Assembly: GCA_036337715.1 (NCBI GenBank)
Contig: JAYZDS010000006.1
Location: 1-64,000 of the forward strand
DNA from: JAURNZ01 sp036337715
Lineage (GTDB): Bacteria > Pseudomonadota > Gammaproteobacteria > Comchoanobacterales > Comchoanobacteraceae
Direction: 5' to 3'
DNA: 64,000 nucleotides
The position numbers and the translations under genes were made by a program. Positions within the stretch are counted from its first letter, which is position 1; each line of letters opens with the position of its first letter. Under the pieces are notes generated by a model, which was not told where the DNA came from, searched no databases, and saw nothing but the letters and a program-made list of their open reading frames with translations. Below are positions 45,387 to 53,721 of this stretch, piece by piece.

Positions 45387-45944
45387 ATGAATATTAAAAA
45401 GCTCTTTATATTAATCATTTTATCTTGTTTCCCAGCCTTTGCCCAATCAAATACAGTTGATCAGGCCCCAATGATAAGCCGTTTGGATTCAATGGAAGCT
45501 AATCTACACAAACTAGAGGATAATGAGCGAACTTTATTTGCGCAAAACCAAGCGTTATCATCTAGACTTAATTCATCAACAAACAATGTTAATAAACCAA
45601 CAGCTATGAATGATATTTTTATCTTAATGATCATATCAGGTTTGGTTGTCTTTCTTGTGCTGGCAGGTTGTTTAGAACGTCAACCAAAACAAAGAAAACA
45701 AATGGTGCCCAAAAAGAATAAACAATCTAAATTGCCAGAAATTAAAAGAGAACATCAAGATGAAGAATATGATTTTATGGGCTCACAAGAGGCTGTGCCA
45801 GCTAGATTTAACCTTGCTGAAGCATACATGCAGATGCGTGAGTTTCGTCAAGCTAAGAGAGTATTAGAAGGGATTCTTGATCAAGGTGATTCAGACCAAA
45901 GACAAAAAGCATCTGCACTACTTAGTCAATTACCAAGCTTATGA
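45387..45944 (+). CDS. fimV: Short FimV-like protein
   Basis: A 185-residue protein: signal peptide (ends FPAFAQSN), coiled coil (residues ~30-70, ISRLDSMEANLHKLEDNE), one membrane helix (IFILMIISGLVVFLVLAGC) and a FimV C-terminal domain with FNLAEAYMQMREFRQAKRVL and LSQLPSL. Full FimV is 500-900 residues with LysM and repeats, so this is a minimal version. The location beside truA supports it. A possible promoter is TTGATA-N18-TATTAT upstream. It overlaps truA by four bases. Confidence 0.75.
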   Translation: MNIKKLFILIILSCFPAFAQSNTVDQAPMISRLDSMEANLHKLEDNERTLFAQNQALSSRLNSSTNNVNKPTAMNDIFILMIISGLVVFLVLAGCLERQPKQRKQMVPKKNKQSKLPEIKREHQDEEYDFMGSQEAVPARFNLAEAYMQMREFRQAKRVLEGILDQGDSDQRQKASALLSQLPSL

Positions 45945-46729
45945 AACGATACGTCATGGGCGTTGCTTACCATGGAAAAAAATACTTCGGCTGGCAGATC
46001 CAGCCTGAAGACATCACTGTGCAAGCACACATTCAACATGCATTAGAACAATTCACACAATTACCTCTTAAGGTCACTTGCGCTGGTCGTACTGATCGAG
46101 GTGTACATGCAGCACAACAATGTATACATTTTGACGCAGATTTAGATAGACCAACACACAGCTGGGTTAAAGGTACCAATGCTTTCTTACCCAAAGACAT
46201 CCAGGTACTTTGGCATCGTGAAGTTGATCGTGATTTTCATGCAAGGTTTTCTGCCACTTCTCGGCGATATTGTTACCTAGTTAAGCAAAATGAGCCTATT
46301 AAAGTTCTTTGGCAGGAGAGCGCTTATGTCGTTTCAGAAAAACTTAATATTAAAAAAATGCAACAGGCAGCAAATTATTTACTTGGTGAGCATGACTTTT
46401 CCTCGTTTAGGGTTAGTCAATGTCAAGCTTTTTCCCCCATTAGAGCCATTTATCAGTTAGATGTTTGTGAAAAAAACGATTGGGTATCTATCCGTATCGA
46501 GGCCAATGCTTTTTTACATCATATGGTAAGAATCATTGTTTACACCCTAATGCAAGTAGGGTTTGGTCATGAAGAGCCTTCGTGGATCAAAAAATTATTA
46601 GACGATAGGTCTCGTAAAGCAATTGCCAATATGGCACCTGCATGTGGGTTATATTTTGAAGGTGCAAAGTATCCTGAAAATTACAAAATACCAAATTTTT
46701 ATACAATGATGGCTGAGGAGGGTGTATAA
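45941..46729 (+). CDS. truA: tRNA pseudouridine synthase A
   Basis: This enzyme makes pseudouridine at positions 38-40 of tRNA anticodon arms. It has 262 residues with GRTDRGVHA (catalytic aspartate) near residue 50, the FHARFSATSRRY segment and the C-terminal NAFLHHMVRIIVYTL. It starts inside the fimV stop and is two bases from the next gene. Confidence 0.96.
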   Translation: MKRYVMGVAYHGKKYFGWQIQPEDITVQAHIQHALEQFTQLPLKVTCAGRTDRGVHAAQQCIHFDADLDRPTHSWVKGTNAFLPKDIQVLWHREVDRDFHARFSATSRRYCYLVKQNEPIKVLWQESAYVVSEKLNIKKMQQAANYLLGEHDFSSFRVSQCQAFSPIRAIYQLDVCEKNDWVSIRIEANAFLHHMVRIIVYTLMQVGFGHEEPSWIKKLLDDRSRKAIANMAPACGLYFEGAKYPENYKIPNFYTMMAEEGV

Positions 46730-46731
46730 TT

Positions 46732-47970
46732 ATGTTTGAGACTACAATTGAACAAAATACAACTAGAGTACATGAAAATATGAAAAACTCACTAACAATT
46801 TATCAAATCAAGACTGCAGAGGAACTATTAGCTCATGAAACTTATCAAAATTATATTGAGCGATTAAAAAGTCTTGTGATGAAAGATGAAGATGACACAG
46901 ATATTGCTTTTGCTGAGTCTTTTTTTGAATCTTTATATATGGACCTGATTACAAAATATACTGAAATGGTTCAATCTATATCCATTCAATCGGGTCAATG
47001 GAGTAGGTTTGTGCTTAATAATGGCTTATTAAGGGCATTACAGGCGCTAGAATCCTATTTTTTAATTTATGGGCATCATCAGCTCAAAGAAGGTGATATC
47101 ATGCCTTATGCAGTGTTTTCTGCTGCTTTACTAGCTAATATTGGCCAAGTCTTTGGTGAATATCAATACCAACTGGTTGATGAACATGGTGTATACCAAG
47201 CATCATGGAATCCAATTGTTGAAGGACCAATGACAAACTTTCATTTGAATTGGTATAGAATGCGTCCTATTGAGCCAATAGATGGCAGAGCTATGGCATA
47301 TCTTACAATCATGATTGCATGTACTAAAATCATGCCTGAAATAGGTTATAAATGGATCGCTGAAGATCATGAAGTACTTGCATGGTGGCTTGATGCCCTA
47401 AATGATATACAGGAAGGACTTGCAGAATTTAAAATTGATTTTCTTCTTGATAATGAGTTTGTTGAGCGCTCTCGTTTAATTGATGTGGATGTAGCACATT
47501 TATTTCCAAAAGAGTTGATGGAAGCTGAGCGCTTTCTTGAAGACATTAAAAAACAAATTGAAAAACAAATAAAAGAAACCAATGAAAAATACTATAAAAC
47601 AAAACGTAGTATCGTCATTACTAAGGAAGTCTTAGAGGCATATGCTGGAAAAAATAATCTTCGTTTAGATGATCTAATTAAAACACTTTCCAAAGCAGGT
47701 ATAAGTTCATCAAAAAACATTGTTAAGTTTACTATTGCTCGAGCTGGTGGCGCAACATCTGGTATCTTTAATGCTGAATCCGCTAAAAGCATTCATGTTC
47801 AAGGAATTGAAATTTCAAAAGATAAATTTACGTCGCTTGAAAAATCTATGAAAGGTATAAAAGTGATGATGTCTGCTGCTTATGCTGCAAAATTCATACA
47901 GAACGATCAAGCAGAAAAATTGGCCAAAGAAGGCGAAAGCACCGCATTGGTGCCTGGTCAGAAAGGTTAA
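46732..47970 (+). CDS. TraI_2-like (HD-degenerate) protein
   Basis: A 412-residue protein whose residues about 40-240 resemble the TraI_2/MobH relaxase domain. FAESFFESLYMDLITKYTEM, NNGLLRALQALESYFL and the block FSAALLANIGQVFGEYQY...ASWNP follow the family order. The family's metal ligands are missing: NNGLL stands where HGGLL is usual and LANIGQV where LHDIGK is usual, so no active HD site is likely. A lysine/glutamate coiled coil (residues ~275-300) and a C-terminal domain with SIHVQGIEISKDKF follow. It overlaps the convergent dehydrogenase by four bases. There is no conjugation machinery nearby. Confidence 0.55.
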   Translation: MFETTIEQNTTRVHENMKNSLTIYQIKTAEELLAHETYQNYIERLKSLVMKDEDDTDIAFAESFFESLYMDLITKYTEMVQSISIQSGQWSRFVLNNGLLRALQALESYFLIYGHHQLKEGDIMPYAVFSAALLANIGQVFGEYQYQLVDEHGVYQASWNPIVEGPMTNFHLNWYRMRPIEPIDGRAMAYLTIMIACTKIMPEIGYKWIAEDHEVLAWWLDALNDIQEGLAEFKIDFLLDNEFVERSRLIDVDVAHLFPKELMEAERFLEDIKKQIEKQIKETNEKYYKTKRSIVITKEVLEAYAGKNNLRLDDLIKTLSKAGISSSKNIVKFTIARAGGATSGIFNAESAKSIHVQGIEISKDKFTSLEKSMKGIKVMMSAAYAAKFIQNDQAEKLAKEGESTALVPGQKG

Positions 47971-49628
47971 AAATTTGATGTATCAAACTCAGTAATTAGT
48001 GTAAAGTCTTGCTTTAGCTGAGAAGACAGGCCTTTTATTTTAGTGCTTTCATGTTCAATAAAATAGCTAGCAAGATGAAAGTATTGTTCAGGAGCATTCT
48101 TTTTTGAAATGAGCACTCCCCACATGTAGGTCAATAGCCCATAACCAACTAATTTTAAATAAATGGGCGCTTTAGCTGCAGCAACTTCATTGTTTTTTTC
48201 TAGATCTTTAATCAAAATTTCAAAATGTAAACGCGTCTCTTTAAGTGCGTCAAGTAACGTCGCTTGAATTAAAGGAGGCATATCTTTTGCATCGTCTTCC
48301 CATTGATTTATCAATGAGCGCCATTCATTTTGATGTATGCTTAGTTTGCGCATAACAAAATCTAAAGCCTGAATGCCATTGGTGCCCTCATATATCATTG
48401 CAATTCTTGCGTCTCGATAATATTGTTCTATGTGCCAATCTTTAACGTACCCACTACCACCCATAACTTGTAAACAGTGATCAATGACGTCGCAACCTAA
48501 CTCTGTACAAAAGCTTTTTAAAATAGGTGTAAGTAAATCTGTCAGTTTGTTATTTTCTGATTGGCTATGCGTATAAAAAAGAAATGCCCTTAAGCTTATG
48601 ATGATCGATTTGGCATGTAATCTTTGTCGTCTTACATCAGGGTGATGTAAAATGGGGTCAGCAGAATCAGATAAGTTTTGTTTGTTTTTGTCTAAAGCCC
48701 TTGATTGCCGTCTTTCTTTAACAAACTCATTTGAGGTTTGATATGCGATTTCAGCCAAAGCAATGCCTTGATTGGCTACTGTTTTTCGAGCATCATTCAT
48801 CATGACAAACATATGTGCTAAACCGTGGTTTAATTCTCCAATTAAAAATCCTTCTGCTGCATCGAATTGCATGACGCAAGTAGGTGATACATGTGTCCCC
48901 ATTTTATGTTCTATACCTGAACAAAATACATGATTACGTTTTTTATTTGGTAACCACTTTGGTACTAAAAAGAGTGAAATACCTTTACTGCCTTCTGGGG
49001 CATCTGGTAATTTTGCCAAGACCAAATGAATGATGTTGTTTGCAACATCGTGTTCACCAAAGGTTATCCATATTTTTTGACCTGTAATTAAATAATGATC
49101 GTCCTTGGGTACAGCTTTGGTTCTGATTAAACCAAGGTCGGTTCCACAATGCGATTCTGTTAAACACATTGAACCCATCCACTCACCACTTACCATTTTT
49201 GGTAAATAGGTTTTTTTAAGTTCATCTGTTGCATTCTTTTGAATGGCAATACAGGCACTATGCGTTAAACTCATACCTAAGAATAAGGCGCTATTAGCAG
49301 ACATCATCATTTCGTAACATAGCTGACAAATCGTTTTTGGTAGATCTAGACCCCCCCAGGTACTTGAGTGCTCCAATGAAAATAAACCTTGTTCTCGCAT
49401 TTGATTAACAAGTGTCTGATAACCATCTGGTAATTGGATATGATGATTTTCAGGATCAAACGTGATCCCTGTTTCATCACCTATGAAATTAGATTCAACC
49501 AATTGCGCTTGACAAAAAGCATCGATGTTTTTCAAGATGGCTTCATAAATAGATTTGTCATCATCCTTCATGTTGGGCATGAAGCATTGAATTAAATAGG
49601 CATAATCTTTTAAGGGTGCTTGATACAT
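47967..49628 (-). CDS. Acyl-CoA dehydrogenase (tandem copy 2)
   Basis: A FAD-dependent dehydrogenase that introduces the alpha-beta double bond into acyl-CoA. It has 553 residues from the ATG at 49628; an upstream TTG would overlap the previous stop. It has SMCLTESHCGTDLGLIRT, KIWITFGEHDV, GGSGYVKDWHIEQYYRDARI and the catalytic glutamate in YEGTNGIQ. The long C-terminal extension fits the AcdA/FadE5-like group. It is a paralogue of the upstream gene, eight bases away. Confidence 0.9.
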   Translation of the reverse strand: MYQAPLKDYAYLIQCFMPNMKDDDKSIYEAILKNIDAFCQAQLVESNFIGDETGITFDPENHHIQLPDGYQTLVNQMREQGLFSLEHSSTWGGLDLPKTICQLCYEMMMSANSALFLGMSLTHSACIAIQKNATDELKKTYLPKMVSGEWMGSMCLTESHCGTDLGLIRTKAVPKDDHYLITGQKIWITFGEHDVANNIIHLVLAKLPDAPEGSKGISLFLVPKWLPNKKRNHVFCSGIEHKMGTHVSPTCVMQFDAAEGFLIGELNHGLAHMFVMMNDARKTVANQGIALAEIAYQTSNEFVKERRQSRALDKNKQNLSDSADPILHHPDVRRQRLHAKSIIISLRAFLFYTHSQSENNKLTDLLTPILKSFCTELGCDVIDHCLQVMGGSGYVKDWHIEQYYRDARIAMIYEGTNGIQALDFVMRKLSIHQNEWRSLINQWEDDAKDMPPLIQATLLDALKETRLHFEILIKDLEKNNEVAAAKAPIYLKLVGYGLLTYMWGVLISKKNAPEQYFHLASYFIEHESTKIKGLSSQLKQDFTLITEFDTSNF

Positions 49629-49636
49629 GATTGATC

Positions 49637-51307
49637 TCAAAAATCTTTGTTATCAAGTGACATAATGGAATCTTTGCCAGCTTTGATTTGTAAAAGCAGT
49701 GTTTCTGATTCTGGTAAAATATGTTCGATAAAATATTTTCCAGTAGGGACTTTGCTTTTATCGTGCTTGGTCATTAAACCCCACATATAAGTCAACATAC
49801 ATAATGCAAATAAGTTTAAAAAACGGGTACATACTGCACCAGCTTGCTCAGGATCTTTGGATGCATGGGTCATTAACCACATACTCGCTTCTTGAAGTTT
49901 ACCTCTCACATTTGCTGATGCTTCTTTAAATTCATTGAGAAAATTATTTTCTTCAGATTGAATTTCAGCCATCAGTGCCATAAAAGCTTTTCCTTGGTCT
50001 TTTGGTAGCTTTCTTCCAACTAAATCTAAGGCTTGAATGCCATTTGTGCCTTCATAAATCATCGCAATTCTTGCATCTCTATAAAATTGCTCAATGTGCC
50101 AGTCTTTTACATACCCTGATCCGCCAAGAACTTGCTGTGCTAAACTGATATTGTGGCAACCCCGTTCAGTTAAATAGCTTTTTATCACAGGGGTTAATAG
50201 TGCAAATCGATCACTATCACCATGACGGTCTTTTTCAATGGCACTATAGACAACTAAAGCGCGCATAGCCTCATTTGTGGCTTTACATTCTAAAAGCATC
50301 CTTCTGACATCTGGGTGAACTAAAATAGTATCTGCAGGCTCATCTAACTCACGTTTATTTTTATCTAACGAACGTGATTGACGTCTGTCTTTTGCAAACA
50401 AAAGTGCAGTTTGATAAGCCATTTCCGATAATGCCAAACCTTGAATACCCACGCCAATTCTGGCTGCATTCATCATGACGAACATTGCTGCTAACCCTTT
50501 ATGTGGCTCACCGATAAGCCAACCCTCTGCTTGCTCAAAATTCATGACACAAGTAGGGCAGACATGTATGCCCATTTTTTCCTCTAATCCACCACAAAAA
50601 ACTTTATTTCTTGAACCATCTAGTTTGAATTTAGGAACAAGAAATAAGCTAATTCCTTTGCTACCCTCAGGCGCATCTGGTAATTTGGCAAGCACTAAAT
50701 GAACGATGTTTGAAGTTAAATCATGTTCCCCAAAAGAAATCCAAATTTTTGTACCTGAAATTTGATAATGGTCCTCATAAGGTGTTGCTTTAGTCTTAAT
50801 GAGTCCTAAATCGGTTCCACAATGTGATTCTGTTAAACACATTGTGCCAAACCATTCACCAGATACTAGTTTTTCTATGTAATCCTTTTTTAGCGATTCA
50901 CTACCATATACCATCAATGCATGAATGGCGGCCTCAGTTAGTCCTGGTCCCATGGTAAATGCATTATTAGCTGATGAAAGCATTTCATTGATTAGGCAAG
51001 TCACAGCTAATGGTGCTTCACCGCCGCCGTAGCTTTCTGGCATAGCCAATGCCATAGCGCCAGTTTCTTTCAATTTTTTATAGATATGGTGAGATGACTC
51101 GGGCATTTTTACCGTGTGATTAGATGGGTCATATTTAAGACCTTCTTGATCGCCAATTTTATTGGCTGGCCAATAATCATCTTGGCAGAACTTGTTAATA
51201 CCATTTAAAATTGCTTCAACACTTTCACGATCATATACTTCATGTTGGTAACCAAATAGATCCAAAAGTTCCATATAGGTTTTGATAGGTGCATTGTAAT
51301 TAAGCAT
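49637..51307 (-). CDS. Acyl-CoA dehydrogenase (tandem copy 1)
   Basis: As the downstream copy: TMCLTESHCGTDLGLIKT, KIWISFGEHDL, GGSGYVKDWHIEQFYRDARI and YEGTNGIQALDLVGRK. It has 556 residues, starting MLNYNAPIKTYMEL with GGGAG before the ATG. The paralogue differs mainly at the N terminus and in the last 130 residues. It is the first gene of the pair. No thiolase or FadB is near. The two likely differ in chain-length range (inference). Confidence 0.9.
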   Translation of the reverse strand: MLNYNAPIKTYMELLDLFGYQHEVYDRESVEAILNGINKFCQDDYWPANKIGDQEGLKYDPSNHTVKMPESSHHIYKKLKETGAMALAMPESYGGGEAPLAVTCLINEMLSSANNAFTMGPGLTEAAIHALMVYGSESLKKDYIEKLVSGEWFGTMCLTESHCGTDLGLIKTKATPYEDHYQISGTKIWISFGEHDLTSNIVHLVLAKLPDAPEGSKGISLFLVPKFKLDGSRNKVFCGGLEEKMGIHVCPTCVMNFEQAEGWLIGEPHKGLAAMFVMMNAARIGVGIQGLALSEMAYQTALLFAKDRRQSRSLDKNKRELDEPADTILVHPDVRRMLLECKATNEAMRALVVYSAIEKDRHGDSDRFALLTPVIKSYLTERGCHNISLAQQVLGGSGYVKDWHIEQFYRDARIAMIYEGTNGIQALDLVGRKLPKDQGKAFMALMAEIQSEENNFLNEFKEASANVRGKLQEASMWLMTHASKDPEQAGAVCTRFLNLFALCMLTYMWGLMTKHDKSKVPTGKYFIEHILPESETLLLQIKAGKDSIMSLDNKDF

Positions 51308-51346
51308 AAGATTCTCCCTAATCGCTTACTATAATTATATGCAATT

Positions 51347-51375
51347 TTTACAAATTTGCCTTTTTGGTCTAAAAT
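51347..51375 (+). promoter_or_regulatory. Promoter before the 116-residue orphan
   Basis: TTTACA (51347-51352), a 17-base spacer, TAAAAT (51370-51375), then GAGGAG as RBS before the ATG at 51398. Confidence 0.55.
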
Positions 51376-51397
51376 TATATATAAGAGGAGAAGAATT

Positions 51398-51748
51398 ATG
51401 GCTGACAATTTTGATATACAAGGTATTATTAAGAAAGTAAGGGTTTCAATTAATCCTGAGCTTGGCATTCCAGCTGATGAAAAAGAAAATCCTATAAATT
51501 ATAGAATTATTCATTTAAGAAAATTAGTTAAAGAAACGATTACTGCCCAAAAAGCACTTAGCTCGGAGCTATCAAAAATCGAAGCTAATTTACTTGGTTT
51601 ATTAGAAGAGCTTAATCCTGACTTAGAAGTGAAAGACGAGTCAGATTTAAAAGAAGCGGCTGATAAAGCAGAAGCTAAGACAGATGATAAATCGCCAGAA
51701 GATGATTTATCTGATGATAAGAAAGAAGATAAGAAAGAAGATAAATAA
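51398..51748 (+). CDS. Small acidic-tailed coiled-coil protein, unknown
   Basis: Unrecognised, 116 residues from the ATG at 51398 (RBS GAGGAG; an upstream in-frame ATG at 51356 lacks one). Residues 1-40 are amphipathic with the conserved-looking INPELGIPADEKENPINY. Residues 45-75 form a coiled coil (LSKIEANLLGLLEELNPDLE). The last 35 are a strongly charged run of D, E and K ending KKEDKKEDK. There are no membrane segments. It is followed by a bidirectional terminator. Confidence 0.7.
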   Translation: MADNFDIQGIIKKVRVSINPELGIPADEKENPINYRIIHLRKLVKETITAQKALSSELSKIEANLLGLLEELNPDLEVKDESDLKEAADKAEAKTDDKSPEDDLSDDKKEDKKEDK

Positions 51749-51770
51749 CTTTTACTAACTCAATATAGTA

Positions 51771-51822
51771 AAAAGCACTTCTGAGTATCAATCTAAAATA
51801 TTTTGATATCAGCAGTGCTTTT
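51771..51822. terminator. Long bidirectional terminator hairpin
   Basis: AAAAGCACT (51771-51779) pairs with AGTGCTTTT at 51814-51822, and inside it TGA/TCA and TATCAA/TTGATA extend the stem across a small mismatch. T-runs leave on both sides. It lies between the convergent genes ending at 51748 and 51840. Confidence 0.85.
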
Positions 51823-51839
51823 AGTTATAGAAAAAAAGA

Positions 51840-52343
51840 TTATGGAACCATACAAACCTGTGAATGCACTTCATTTGAATGATTCGCTTCTTTATCAGAA
51901 TGATACATTGAATAACTATCTAAGCTTGGAATTTTAATATATGTATCAAAAGCTTGAGAGAAATTCATATTTTCATTACAGTATGAGCTTATTAATTTAA
52001 CAAGATTTGATGTTTGTTCGTAATCATCAGCTTTAGGTATCATATTTTTTAATGTTAAAAATTGTTCTTTATTGAGTGAAGCAATTTTTTCAAGCGTCGC
52101 CAATCCGTCTTCAAGATTACCCTGCCCGAGTTTTTTTATACCATCTATTTTTTCATCGATTTCTTTTTCATTTTTAATTATGCTTCGAATTAATTTTATT
52201 TGTTTTGATGAAAACTCAATATTGTCTTGTGTTTCTGTACCTTTGAGCCAAATTTTCATCAATAATTTATCAGTTTTATGTTCAGCAATTTCAATTAATG
52301 GTAATATAGATTTTGGTTGATCTGGTTTCATATTTTTCACCAT
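51840..52343 (-). CDS. Hypothetical protein in a PmrA-box operon
   Basis: Unrecognised, 167 residues (MVKNMKPDQPKS start; an inner ATG at 52331 is possible, after TGGTGAA). It is mainly helical, soluble and polar: IIKNEKEIDEKIDGIKKLGQ and LEKIASLNKEQFLTLKNMIP look like helix-turn-helix repeats. It has two cysteines near the end (SSYCNEN, QVCMVP) and no signal peptide. Its start codon directly follows the stop of a 32-residue ORF, so both would be on one message. A candidate effector or regulator by context only. Confidence 0.6.
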   Translation of the reverse strand: MVKNMKPDQPKSILPLIEIAEHKTDKLLMKIWLKGTETQDNIEFSSKQIKLIRSIIKNEKEIDEKIDGIKKLGQGNLEDGLATLEKIASLNKEQFLTLKNMIPKADDYEQTSNLVKLISSYCNENMNFSQAFDTYIKIPSLDSYSMYHSDKEANHSNEVHSQVCMVP

Positions 52344-52442
52344 TTAATTTTTTTTATGCATTGGATTGTATGTGACATCCTGATTTTCATCAGAAGGTTC
52401 AAACATTGATAATAAATTTACACTTTCTTGATTCTTGTCCAT
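52344..52442 (-). CDS. 32-residue leader ORF
   Basis: Reads MDKNQESVNLLSMFEPSDEN and ends NPMHKKN. The RBS is AGAGGA, eight bases before the ATG. The TAA abuts the ATG of the downstream gene, which could reinitiate. It is acidic and polar. It may be a genuine short protein or a leader peptide; nothing more can be said from sequence. Confidence 0.5.
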   Translation of the reverse strand: MDKNQESVNLLSMFEPSDENQDVTYNPMHKKN

Positions 52443-52482
52443 AGTAAATATCCTCTTTTTTTTATTTTTATTGATATTTTTT

Positions 52483-52515
52483 ATTGTACATCCAAAAGCT
52501 TAAGATACTATTAAA
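52483..52515 (-). promoter_or_regulatory. PmrA-like tandem box with -10 hexamer
   Basis: On the (-) strand: TTTAAT (52515-52510), AGTAT, CTTAAG (52504-52499), then exactly ten bases, then TACAAT (52488-52483) as -10. A full YTTAAK-N5-YTTAAK match with the same spacing as the boxes at 24465 and 44990. The predicted leader to the ATG at 52442 is about 34 bases. Confidence 0.65.
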
Positions 52516-52554
52516 CTAATTTATAGAAAATAAAAGAATAATAGGCAAAGTGAA

Positions 52555-53019
52555 TTACTTTGAAATTTTTGTAGTAAGTAGGTTTATGATTGTTTTTTGG
52601 TTTGGCTGGGATAATGGCGAGAACCATTCAATCAGTGAACCATCTTTGTCAAAAACAAATTTGTAAAAATTCCAACGTGGGTAGCCAATAAAAGAGACTT
52701 GGCTTCTTAACCATGTATAAAAAGGATGGGGCTGATATTTAATACCAACACATTGAGTCACAGGAAAAGTAATTTTATATCTATCGTTAAGTGTGCAGGC
52801 GAGCTGATTTGAAGAGCCAGGTTCTTGTTGACCAAAATCATTTGAAGGTGTTGCTATGACTTGATGCCCTGATTGATGAAGGCTTTCAAGGCCATGTAAC
52901 TGATCGTTAAAACCGCAAAGTGTTGCTGTATTACATAAAAGAAAGGGTTTGCCTTTGAAATCTGACAAAGCAATTGTGTGATTGTTTAATCCTTGAAAAG
53001 TAAATGCGTGAGCAGTCAT
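52555..53019 (-). CDS. Glutathione peroxidase family protein
   Basis: A thiol peroxidase of 154 residues. The active-site cysteine is in NTATLCGFN (normally NVASxCGFT). The conserved second loop is PSNDFGQQEPGSSNQL, and WNFYKFVFDKDG supplies the catalytic tryptophan/asparagine region. Cysteine, not selenocysteine, is used. It reduces peroxides with thioredoxin or glutathione. No signal peptide is clear, so it is likely cytoplasmic. A single gene. Confidence 0.9.
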   Translation of the reverse strand: MTAHAFTFQGLNNHTIALSDFKGKPFLLCNTATLCGFNDQLHGLESLHQSGHQVIATPSNDFGQQEPGSSNQLACTLNDRYKITFPVTQCVGIKYQPHPFYTWLRSQVSFIGYPRWNFYKFVFDKDGSLIEWFSPLSQPNQKTIINLLTTKISK

Positions 53020-53040
53020 GCAATTATATTACTTGTAATG

Positions 53041-53406
53041 TTAGGAAAAATAAATTAAGACGTATTTGAATATGAAGCCAATAATGAAAATCGTTAATGT
53101 TAGAAACCATACCAGTTTTGCATAACGATTTTTAACCTTACATTGTTTGATATTATTTGGGTCAACCTCGCAAAAGGTTTGTTGCCAAAAGATCATATAA
53201 CCACTCATGAGTAGAATAATCAGAGTGAAGATAAATAAGTAGATGGCGTGTTCAGATAGCCAGATAAGCCAGGGTAGGTTACTAAGTAGGGCGGCCATTA
53301 CACTGCCGAGGCCAAGACTCACTAAAATCATTGGCAAAGCACAACAAAGCAAAGTAGAAAAAGAGGTAACTAGTCCAGTAATCAATAAAAATGGTCGATA
53401 TTTCAT
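53041..53406 (-). CDS. MerT-like membrane transporter
   Basis: A 121-residue protein (ATG at 53406, AAGGT six bases before it). It has three to four helices with the first-helix pattern STLLCCALPMILVSLGLGS, whose vicinal cysteines are the metal-binding pair of MerT-type mercuric transporters. A second pair (CEVDPNNIKQC) lies in a loop. It is overlapped or followed closely by a MerP-like gene upstream. No mercuric reductase is nearby, so the transported metal is uncertain. Confidence 0.75.
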   Translation of the reverse strand: MKYRPFLLITGLVTSFSTLLCCALPMILVSLGLGSVMAALLSNLPWLIWLSEHAIYLFIFTLIILLMSGYMIFWQQTFCEVDPNNIKQCKVKNRYAKLVWFLTLTIFIIGFIFKYVLIYFS

Positions 53407-53410
53407 GTGG

Positions 53411-53680
53411 TTACCTTGAAATGTCTTCAACAAGAAAACCTTGATTAGTTACAATGGACTGGATTGCTTCATCAGACAGGTTTTTACCTGATTTTAAATC
53501 CAAGTGAACATATTTTGTCTTTAAATTGATGGATACAGATTCAACATTCGGGTTCTTTAAAAAAGCTTTTTCCATTGTGCTTGCGCAAAAATCGCACACC
53601 ATGCCATTGACTTTAACATCAATGTTATCTGCAAACGCAACATTTAAAAATAATACAATCAACAATAATTTTTTAAACAT
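53411..53680 (-). CDS. Periplasmic heavy-metal-associated protein (MerP-like)
   Basis: An 89-residue protein: signal peptide (LLIVLFLNVAFA) and an HMA fold with NGMVCDFC, the GMxCxxC metal site. I use the ATG at 53680, with AAGGG six bases before it, instead of the upstream in-frame start at 53740, which would lose the signal. It would hand metal to the downstream MerT-like protein, four bases later. Confidence 0.8.
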   Translation of the reverse strand: MFKKLLLIVLFLNVAFADNIDVKVNGMVCDFCASTMEKAFLKNPNVESVSINLKTKYVHLDLKSGKNLSDEAIQSIVTNQGFLVEDISR

Positions 53681-53721
53681 ATTCATCCCTTCTATAAATT
53701 CATTATAACACACTGATGGCG

